Below are positions 52,225 through 59,560 of a DNA stretch of 64,000 bases, one piece after another. Within the stretch, counting starts at the first letter, position 1; each line of letters opens with the position of its first letter. The stretch comes from 20CM-2-55-15 sp963738025 (GTDB taxonomy: Bacteria; Acidobacteriota; Terriglobia; 20CM-2-55-15): contig CAVTWA010000031.1 of assembly GCA_963738025.1 (NCBI GenBank), positions 248,001 to 312,000 of the forward strand, read 5' to 3'. Both the position numbers and the translations under genes were made by a program. The notes below the pieces were generated by a model, which ran no database searches, had not been told where the DNA came from, and saw only the letters and a list, made by a program, of their open reading frames with translations.

Positions 52225-54867
52225 CTATCTTGGCGAGAAGGACCTGCCGCCGGCAGCGGGGACGTAGCAGTTCAAGGCGTAATCCATAACCATACGGTCG
52301 GCGTTAAAACGCCATCCCAGCGTGCGGATAGTCCGTTTCATTCGTTTGATCCAACCTAGCGGGAGACCGTCATGGTCGCGGGTATAGTAAAGCGGAATGA
52401 CTTCATCACGAAGAACGCGATACAAATCTTCTCCATCGCGCGTGTCGTGAATGTCCATGCTGGAGTGGGTTCTGCCGGTTCCGATGGCGAAACCATTCAT
52501 ACCGTCATAGGCCTCGGCCCACCAGCCATCGAGCACCGAAAGATTGAGGCCACCATTCAGCACGACTTTCTGACCACTGGTGCCGGAAGCTTCGAGAGGC
52601 CGGCGCGGGTTGTTCAACCAGACGTCGACGCCCTGGACGAGGTAGCGTCCGACATTGATATCGTAGTCTTCGACAAAGACAAATTTGTCGCCAAAGTCTC
52701 GATGCCGCATCAACGCGGCGATTTCCTGCAGAACGCGCTTTCCGGGATCGTCGTGCGGATGAGCTTTGCCGGCAAAGATGAATTGAACCGGCCGTTTCGG
52801 ATCATTCACCATGGCTGCAAGCTTTTCGATATCGGCGAGAATCAGATTCGCTCTCTTGTATGTTGCGAACCGTCGGGCAAAACCGATCGTCAATGCATCC
52901 TGGGTAAGCACGCGGCGGACGGACGCAGGTGGATCTCCGCGTAGTTTGCTTTGGTCGAGAGCGCGGGCGTGAACGAATTCCAGCAGTTGTGATTTCAAGC
53001 TGAGGTGCGTTTCCCACAACTCCCCGTCGTCGACTTTGTCGATTCCTTCCCAGATTCGCGGATCGCTGCTGCGATTATTCCATCCCGGTCCGAAATGACG
53101 GTCGTAGAGGCGGAACATCTGCGGCGCAAGCCATGTGGGGACATGCACACCGTTGGTGATGTGACCGATTGGAACAGCGTCCTCCGGTTTGCCCGGATAC
53201 AATCCCGTCCACATCGCCCGCGATACTTCACCATGTAACGCAGAAACCGCATTTGCACGGCGCGACAGTTTCAGACCAAGCACCGTCATGCAGAACCCTT
53301 CATATGGATTTGAAGGATTTTCGCGGCCGAATTCCATTAACCTCTCATAGGAGATATGCAGAGCCTCGCGAAGCGGCCCAAGGTGTTCTTCAACAAGATC
53401 CGGATGAAAACGGTCGTGACCGGCGGGTACAGGTGTGTGCGTCGTAAACACTACTTCGCGCGAAACGCGGCGGGCGGCTTCTTCGAAGCCGACGCCCTCT
53501 TCCTCCATCCGATTCCGAATGCCTTCAAATACGGCAAACGCGCTATGGCCTTCATTGAGGTGAAGAACGCCTGGCGTGATCCCCATCGCCTTCAAGGCAC
53601 GGAAACCGCCCACGCCCAAAATCAATTCCTGCCGGATCCGGACGCGGCCGTCGCCTCCATAAAGCCGCGATGTCAGATCGCGATCTTCAGGCGCATTGCC
53701 AACGACGTTGGAATCCAGAAGAAGCAAATCGCAGCGGCCGACTTTAAGGCGCCAGACTCGTGCAGCGATGCAACCGCTCCAGGTTTCAATCTGTACCGTA
53801 ACAGGCACTCCGTTTTTGCCAATGGCAAGCTCCATTGGCAGGGCATTCACATCAGTCTCGAGGTATTCCTCCTGCTGCCAGCCATTGCGATCCAGCCTTT
53901 GACGGAAATAACCCTGGCCGTAAAACAAACCGATACCTACTAAGGGGATGTCCAGGTCCGAAGCACTCTTGATGTGGTCGCCCGCAAGTACACCGAGCCC
54001 TCCGGAATAGATCGGTATCGATTCGTGCAAACCAAATTCGGCCGAAAAGTAAGCTACGGGCCGCGGCCGAAGAATGCCAGCGTGCTTGGCTCCCCAGGTA
54101 CGATCTGCCTCCAGATACTCGCGCTGCCGCCTGTATGCGTAATTGATCCGGCTATGCAGGACTAACTGCTGTGACCGGCGCTCAATGCCGTCCAGAGGAA
54201 TCTCTGCCAGCATCGAGACCGGATTGTGATTCAGTTGCCTGAATCGGACAGGATCGATGTCGCGAAACAACCCGGTGGAATCGTGATCCCATGCCCACCA
54301 TAAGTTCCTCGCCAGCGACCAAAGACGTTCCATCGTCGGTGCAATGAAGCGATCGAGCGTGCGGGCCTCGCTGACGACAGGTGCGAGTTGAGCTGCCGCC
54401 TGCGCGAGCATTTCAACCTCGACCTCACGAAAGACACGCGGCTCGATTGTTTGAACAACGAGCACACCTTGCAATACGCCACGATCGATCAACGGTATTC
54501 CAAGGAACGATTGATAGTCGTCCTCGCCCGCTTCACGAAAGTATTTGAACCGGGGATGTTTGCTGGCCTGTTCAACCGCGACCGGACGCACTTCCTCGGC
54601 AACAAGGCCAGCGAGCCCTTCCTGCAACGACATGCGCAGTGACCCTATGCATTGAGGTCGAAGGCCGAGAGTCGCGGCCAGCACCAGTGTGGCCCGGTCC
54701 GGTTCCAACAGATACGCAGAACAGACGTCTGTGTGGAAATGGCTCGCAATCAGAGCCACCACGTTCATCAGCGTCTCAGCGGGCTTACCCGACTCGCGGG
54801 TGAGATTCCCGATTTCCTCAAGTGTCAGCACATAACCGGCATCCTGATCGTCGGCCGTGGTGCTCAT
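52225..54867 (-). CDS. glgP: Alpha-glucan phosphorylase with N-terminal GAF domain
   Basis: An 880-residue enzyme. Residues 1-165 form a GAF domain resembling that of PtsP (EIGNLTRESGKPAETLMNVV, DVCSAYLLEPDRATLVLAAT, FLGIPLIDRGVLQGVLVVQT). The rest is an alpha-glucan phosphorylase of family GT35: FSAEFGLHESIPIYSGGLGVLAGDH, THTPVPAGHDRF, HITNGVHVPTW, FARRFATYKRANL, and the PLP-lysine region LEASGTSGQKVVLNGGLNLS. It should release glucose-1-phosphate from glycogen or maltodextrin, with the GAF domain as a regulatory input. It is flanked by a divergent histidine kinase. GAF ligand unknown. Confidence 0.9.
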   Translation of the reverse strand: MSTTADDQDAGYVLTLEEIGNLTRESGKPAETLMNVVALIASHFHTDVCSAYLLEPDRATLVLAATLGLRPQCIGSLRMSLQEGLAGLVAEEVRPVAVEQASKHPRFKYFREAGEDDYQSFLGIPLIDRGVLQGVLVVQTIEPRVFREVEVEMLAQAAAQLAPVVSEARTLDRFIAPTMERLWSLARNLWWAWDHDSTGLFRDIDPVRFRQLNHNPVSMLAEIPLDGIERRSQQLVLHSRINYAYRRQREYLEADRTWGAKHAGILRPRPVAYFSAEFGLHESIPIYSGGLGVLAGDHIKSASDLDIPLVGIGLFYGQGYFRQRLDRNGWQQEEYLETDVNALPMELAIGKNGVPVTVQIETWSGCIAARVWRLKVGRCDLLLLDSNVVGNAPEDRDLTSRLYGGDGRVRIRQELILGVGGFRALKAMGITPGVLHLNEGHSAFAVFEGIRNRMEEEGVGFEEAARRVSREVVFTTHTPVPAGHDRFHPDLVEEHLGPLREALHISYERLMEFGRENPSNPYEGFCMTVLGLKLSRRANAVSALHGEVSRAMWTGLYPGKPEDAVPIGHITNGVHVPTWLAPQMFRLYDRHFGPGWNNRSSDPRIWEGIDKVDDGELWETHLSLKSQLLEFVHARALDQSKLRGDPPASVRRVLTQDALTIGFARRFATYKRANLILADIEKLAAMVNDPKRPVQFIFAGKAHPHDDPGKRVLQEIAALMRHRDFGDKFVFVEDYDINVGRYLVQGVDVWLNNPRRPLEASGTSGQKVVLNGGLNLSVLDGWWAEAYDGMNGFAIGTGRTHSSMDIHDTRDGEDLYRVLRDEVIPLYYTRDHDGLPLGWIKRMKRTIRTLGWRFNADRMVMDYALNCYVPAAGGRSFSPR

Positions 54868-55131
54868 AAAAACCCTCTCCTTCGAGCAAAAAAAAACGCC
54901 TCAGAACCTTGAGTTCCGGGACGTCATGGTCGTGCGGTACGGCTTTGTACCAAGAATCGTTGTAAACCCGTATTGTATCTCGAGTCAATCGAATTTAGTC
55001 GAGAGGTTCAGGGGACTGGCAAAATCCCATGCCAAAGTGTGGAAAACAAACGGGTCTCGCGCTAAAGAAATCGTCCCGCCAGCCGATAAGACAAGGGTGA
55101 ACTGTCACTTTGCGCCAGCTCGAGGAAACGC

Positions 55132-56664
55132 ATGAATCAAGAGTGGTCGCTGAAGAAGAAGATTGGGATTATCACAATCATCAGCAGTTCCGTCGGCTTA
55201 TTCATCGCTTCGGCGGGCTTTCTGGTGTACGACGCCATACAGTTCCGGCAAAGCATGGTCGAAGACAACCTGGCTCAGGCCAAAATTATTGCCGTAGCGT
55301 CGCTGGAGTCGATCGTCTTCAGCGATGATCAGGCGGCCAACGAGATTCTCCGGGCCTTGTCGGCGCGGTCCGACGTGCGGCGAGCAGGTATTTTCACTCC
55401 CGATGGCCATCTTTTTGCCGAGTATGCACAGACTTCGAATAAAGATGCATTTCCGGCCGACACGGCCACTGGATATCGCTTCAGCAATAGCCGGTTGTAC
55501 ATGCGGTACCCGGTGACGATCAACGGACGAACGATTGCGACGCTGGTTATCATTTCCGACCAGAGACTGCTGTATGCGCGGCTCCTCAGATACTCGATTA
55601 TCGTTGCCCTCCTGATGTTGTGCTCGGGTTGCGTCTCCCTCCTGGTGTCCGCCCGGATGCGGCGCTGGATCACCGATCCTATCAATAATCTGCGGCACGC
55701 GATGATGCGGGTTTCCGCCGACAAGGACTTTTCTTTGCGGGTTCCGAAAATGCACAACGATGAAACCGGAGAGCTCATCCACGGTTTTAACGTCATGCTA
55801 AGCGAGATTGAGCAGGCACACGAGGATCTGCAGAAACTGAATGCGACGCTCGAAGAAAAAGTCACAGAACGCAGCGAACGTCTCCGACACGCGAAAGAAT
55901 TGGCGGAACAGGCGAATCGAACCAAGAGCGCTTTCCTCGCTAATATGAGCCATGAGCTCAGAACACCACTGAACGCAATCATCGGCTACAGTGAAATGCT
56001 CCGGGAGCAAGCTCACGAAATGGAGCAGGCCGATGTCATCTCGGATCTGGAGAAAATCGAAAAGTCCGGAAAACATTTGTTGGCGATCATCAACGAAATT
56101 CTCGATCTGTCTAAGATCGAAGCCGGCCGCGTCGATCTATTCCCCGAAGCATTTGAACTGCGGCACATCGTCGATGAGGTCCTCACCAGCGCCACTCCGC
56201 TGATCGTCAAGAATGGAAACGATGTCTCTGTCGATGTTGAATCGGGAATCCAGGTCTTTACCGACCAGACCCGGTTGCGGCAAATACTGACCAACCTCGT
56301 CGGCAATGCTGCAAAGTTTACCGACAAGGGATCCATTACCATTCGCGCCACAACCGAAGTTATGGACGACCAACGCTGGATTTCCGTTGCCGTGCAGGAT
56401 ACAGGAATCGGATTGACCGAAGAACAGACTCGAAAGCTTTTCGAACCTTTCGTTCAGGCCGACGCCTCCACCACCCGGAAATATGGCGGCACAGGACTGG
56501 GACTGGCCATCAGTGCAAAGTTCACTCAGATGTTGGGCGGGTCTTTGCAGATCAAGAGCCAACTTGGAAGAGGCTCGACATTTACCGTCCGATTGCCGGC
56601 AGTTTTGCCGAAACGCCGTGTTGCAGAACCGGAACTGCGCGAGCTCGAACTGATTCACGCCTAG
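55132..56664 (+). CDS. Membrane-bound sensor histidine kinase
   Basis: A 510-residue kinase. The first helix (about 12-32) and second (about 155-178) enclose a CHASE8-like periplasmic sensor (SIVFSDDQAANEILRALSA). HAMP (ARMRRWITDPINNLRHAM), a short coiled coil and HisKA with the phosphoacceptor in NMSHELRTPLNAIIGYSEML follow. The ATPase domain has NLVGNAAKFTDKG, DTGIGL and GGTGLGLAIS. No receiver domain is fused and no response regulator is adjacent, so the partner is unknown. It is divergent from the GAF-phosphorylase across 264 bp and ends 11 bases before an AT-rich palindrome. Confidence 0.93.
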   Translation: MNQEWSLKKKIGIITIISSSVGLFIASAGFLVYDAIQFRQSMVEDNLAQAKIIAVASLESIVFSDDQAANEILRALSARSDVRRAGIFTPDGHLFAEYAQTSNKDAFPADTATGYRFSNSRLYMRYPVTINGRTIATLVIISDQRLLYARLLRYSIIVALLMLCSGCVSLLVSARMRRWITDPINNLRHAMMRVSADKDFSLRVPKMHNDETGELIHGFNVMLSEIEQAHEDLQKLNATLEEKVTERSERLRHAKELAEQANRTKSAFLANMSHELRTPLNAIIGYSEMLREQAHEMEQADVISDLEKIEKSGKHLLAIINEILDLSKIEAGRVDLFPEAFELRHIVDEVLTSATPLIVKNGNDVSVDVESGIQVFTDQTRLRQILTNLVGNAAKFTDKGSITIRATTEVMDDQRWISVAVQDTGIGLTEEQTRKLFEPFVQADASTTRKYGGTGLGLAISAKFTQMLGGSLQIKSQLGRGSTFTVRLPAVLPKRRVAEPELRELELIHA

Positions 56665-56675
56665 CCCAAGGATTT

Positions 56676-56733
56676 GATAAGCCACGAATTGAACGAATTC
56701 AATTCGTTAAATTCGTTCAATTCGTGGCTTATC
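56676..56733. repeat. AT-rich stop-associated palindrome, copy 5
   Basis: Shorter copy of the GATAAGCCACGAATTGAACG family; here the pairing extends outward by GATTT/AAATC to about 56671-56738. It follows the kinase stop by 11 bases and overlaps the last codons of the truncated protease on the other strand. Confidence 0.85.
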
Positions 56734-56953
56734 AAATCTTTCGACGCATCCGGACAGAGTCGGCAGGACATTCACGAAAAGGCGATCGATCCGCTCGGCC
56801 GGAGAGGCCCCGCTCTCTTCGAGTGCCGCCTTATCTTCACGCGAGACTTGACGAATCTGTTCGGCGAAGGTGTTCACGGCCTTGAACGTCAACCGCGAAT
56901 CTGCGATGCCGACGATCCCTTCCTGCACGATCATTCCCAGACAAAAAGTCATG
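56707..56953 (-). pseudogene. Truncated Anbu-type proteasome-like protease
   Basis: The first 22 residues, MTFCLGMIVQEGIVGIADSR then LT, match the N-terminus of Anbu (COG3484) proteasome-related hydrolases, whose normal length is about 245. What follows (FKAVNTFAEQIRQ...) does not contain the family core, and the protein stops after 81 residues. The final residues DKPRIERI and the TAA stop come from the AT-rich palindrome. The ATG overlaps the alpha-E stop (ATGA), as expected for the natural gene order. I conclude that most of the gene was lost, with the palindrome marking one end of the deletion. Confidence 0.7.
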
Positions 56954-57938
56954 CGTCTCTCCCCGCCGAATACTGAGGCACAACTGGCAGGGGCTGCAAC
57001 GCAAAAAATGAGAGATGTATGGCGTCCCCGATGAGATTCAACCGCACTTGAATGTCGTCCAGAAATTCGTGGAGACCGCCATTGATGATTTCGCGGACTT
57101 GAATGTAGTTCAACTCGCCGCATAAACGGCCGAGATGCTGTTCGGCCGTATTGCCGAAGCTTCCCATCGGTGTACCCGAAATGGTATGCAGCGAACTCTC
57201 AGCGGAGACGAGGCATCGATGAATGGCGCGCGGAAACTCACGATCCAGAACGAGAAATTCGACGATTCGGTCAGGTGAAATCTGCTGAAAGCGCTTGCGG
57301 TACATTTCGAACGCGCTGGTGGAACGTAGAACCGCGCCCCACATGATGTCATCGTACGGTGTGCCGACGGCAGCTACCGAGGGCAACAAGAGGTAATACT
57401 TGGTATCGAGGATTCGAGAAGTCTTATCGGCACGCTCGAGCAGGCGGCCAAGGCGGCAGAAGTGCCAGCCTTCGTTGTGAGACATGGTCGCGTAGAGTAT
57501 GCCGAGAAACAGGTGACAATCGGCCACAACCTCCGTGAAGAAATCCAGACTGGGCTCGAGACCTCGCGCTGCGGCACGAGCACCGGTGTGAACCGTGAAA
57601 TAGAAACGGTTAATCTGCTCCCACATTTCAAGCGTGATGTACTGCCGCGCGATCCGGGCATTTTCGCGGGCGGCGCTAACTGCTGAAAGAATCGAGTTCG
57701 GATTGCGCGTGTCGAATGTAAGGAATTGAATCACGTTCCGTTTCGAAGCATTCTCGTAATATTTTGAAAAGAGCGCGTCATCACCGGTGGTGCTGATAAG
57801 CGGGCTCCACTGCTCCTGGTAGCCTTCAGGAAGATCCAGGCTCAACCACGTGTTCACGTCAATGAAACGGGCGACGTTTTCGGCCCGTTCGACGTAACGC
57901 CCCATCCAGTACAGTGAATCGGCCAGACGGCTCAACAT
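56949..57938 (-). CDS. Alpha-E domain protein (COG2307)
   Basis: A 329-residue all-helical protein. MLSRLADSLYWMGRYVERAE is the hallmark start of the alpha-E family; the ATG at 57938 is preferred for that reason over one four codons upstream. Further motifs are ENARIARQYITLEMWEQIN, HFCRLGRLLERADKTSRILD and the FPRAIHRCL segment. Alpha-E proteins are encoded with permuted ATP-grasp enzymes, Anbu proteases and transglutaminases, a set proposed to make and process a peptide or amide-linked tag. Its start overlaps the ATP-grasp stop by seven bases. Biochemical role remains unproven. Confidence 0.9.
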   Translation of the reverse strand: MLSRLADSLYWMGRYVERAENVARFIDVNTWLSLDLPEGYQEQWSPLISTTGDDALFSKYYENASKRNVIQFLTFDTRNPNSILSAVSAARENARIARQYITLEMWEQINRFYFTVHTGARAAARGLEPSLDFFTEVVADCHLFLGILYATMSHNEGWHFCRLGRLLERADKTSRILDTKYYLLLPSVAAVGTPYDDIMWGAVLRSTSAFEMYRKRFQQISPDRIVEFLVLDREFPRAIHRCLVSAESSLHTISGTPMGSFGNTAEQHLGRLCGELNYIQVREIINGGLHEFLDDIQVRLNLIGDAIHLSFFALQPLPVVPQYSAGRDA

Positions 57939-59366
57939 GACAACACCCACGTATCCTTGCTGCCTCCGCCTTGCGAGGAGTTCACGACGAGAGAACCCTT
58001 TTTTAAAGCAACACGGGTGAGACCGCCGGGTAGAACAAAAATATCTTTGCCATATAACACATACGGTCGAAGGTCGACGTGGCGTCCTTCGAAATGATCG
58101 TCGACGATCACCGGGACACGCGAGAGCGCCAGGGTGGGCTGCGCAATATAGTTTCTCGGATCGGCCGTGATCGCATGTCTAAATGTCTCGCGTTGCTCGG
58201 CTGTCGAATGAGGCCCGACGAGCATGCCATAGCCTCCGGACTCATTTGCGGCCTTGACGACGAATTTGTCCAGATTCTCCAGGACATGCTGGCGTTCTGC
58301 GTCATTCCAGCAGACAAATGTTGGCACGTTCGGAAGGATTGCGATCTTCGCCCAGGTAGTATTTGATGATCTTCGGGACATACGCGTACACAACTTTGTC
58401 GTCCGCAATGCCAGTGCCCGGCGCATTGGCCAGTGTCACGCGGCCGGCGCGGTAAACGTCCATGATGCCGGGCACACCGAGCATGGAATCAGGCCGGAAG
58501 GTCTGCGGATCCAGAAAATCGTCATCAATCCGGCGGTAAATGACGTCCACGCGCTCGAATCCTTTCGTCGTGCGCATCATGACGTGGCCATTCATCACAA
58601 CCAGGTCGCGGCCCTCGACGAGTTCGACACCCATGAACTTCGCCAGGAATGCATGTTCGAAATATGCGGAATTGTAAATTCCCGGCGTCAACACGGCGAC
58701 CGTCGGCGACGAGATTCCCGGAGGCGCGATGTCGTGCAAAGTCTGAAGCAGATGGCTCGGATAGTCGCCGACCGGACGCACGTTGCTGTGATCGAAGATG
58801 TGCGGAAACGTGCGCTTCATGATTTCGCGGTTTTGCAAAACGTAGGAGACGCCGGAAGGACATCGCAGGTTGTCTTCAAGAACGTAATACCTGCCGTCGC
58901 TGTCTCGAACGAGATCCGTTCCGGTGACGTGGCACCAGATCCCTCGCGGTGGTTTCAATCCCACGCAAGCCTTGCGGAATGATTTCGCTGAAAGAATCAG
59001 ATCCGACGGAATGACTCCGTCTTTCAATATCTTCTGCTGGTCATAGATATCGTCGATGAACAGATTCAGCGCATGGACGCGCTGGCGCAGGCCGCGATCG
59101 ATCGGCTCCCACTCATCCGCCGCGAGAATTCTCGGAATGATGTCGAAAGGAAATATCTTTTCCGTGCCGGCCTGGTCGCCATAAACGTTGAAGGTAATTC
59201 CCATACGGAACAGCGCCTGCTCTGCAGCTTGTTGATAACGCCGCAGTTCGGTGTCACCGACCGAGGAAATCCGTTCGTACAACAAACGCGCGCATGAGCG
59301 GGGCGTGCCATCGGCGTTGAACATCTCATCGTAAAAACCGTCCGTCACGTATCCGTCAAAAAGCAT
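57932..59366 (-). CDS. Circularly permuted ATP-grasp protein (COG2308), with one frameshift
   Basis: About 478 residues if one base near 58343 is removed. The protein then reads through YYLGEDAILPNVPTFVCWND into KFVVKAANESGGYGMLVG and ends GGGSKDTWVLSC. The start YVTDGFYDEMFNADGTPR, PFDIIPRIL, GLRQRVHALNLFIDDIYDQ and YYVLEDNLRCPSGVSYVLQNRE match the family, which ligates amines to carboxylates in a permuted ATP-grasp fold. The ATG at 59366 is preferred because family similarity begins there; an earlier TTG at 59450 would span a terminator hairpin. It is translationally coupled to the alpha-E gene. Confidence 0.85.
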
Positions 59367-59407
59367 AAAAAAAGAAAAAGCGCCCAAGAGTCGCTGCTCT
59401 CGGACGC
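59367..59407 (-). terminator. Intrinsic terminator directly before the ATP-grasp start codon
   Basis: On the minus strand GCGTCCGAGAG pairs with CTCTTGGGCGC (11 pairs, two G-U) around a 6-base loop and runs straight into TTTTTCTTTTTTT, which abuts the ATG at 59366. It is a textbook terminator for the upstream TonB receptor transcript, or an attenuator for the cluster. Confidence 0.72.
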
Positions 59408-59490
59408 CCTCGTCCAGTACGTAATTGTACTGACTTCGATTAGAAATCAATTCGTAGGTTTCGTCAAGGTCTTGGTTCTTTGAGGGAGTG

Positions 59491-59558
59491 AATAAGCCAC
59501 GGATTGAACGGATTTAACGGACTCAAATCCGTTAAATCCGTTCAATCCGTGGCTTATC
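59491..59558. repeat. AT-rich stop-associated palindrome, copy 6 (GGATT subtype)
   Basis: Same arms as the 24732 copy, with matching GGATT/AATCC substitutions. It ends two bases from the stop codon of the TonB receptor gene (minus strand). Confidence 0.85.
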
Positions 59559-59560
59559 GT

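Noticed and set aside
18943..59558. CRISPR-like array
   Set aside because: The repeated palindromes are tens of kilobases apart or kilobases apart with genes between them. There is no regular spacer structure and no cas gene.
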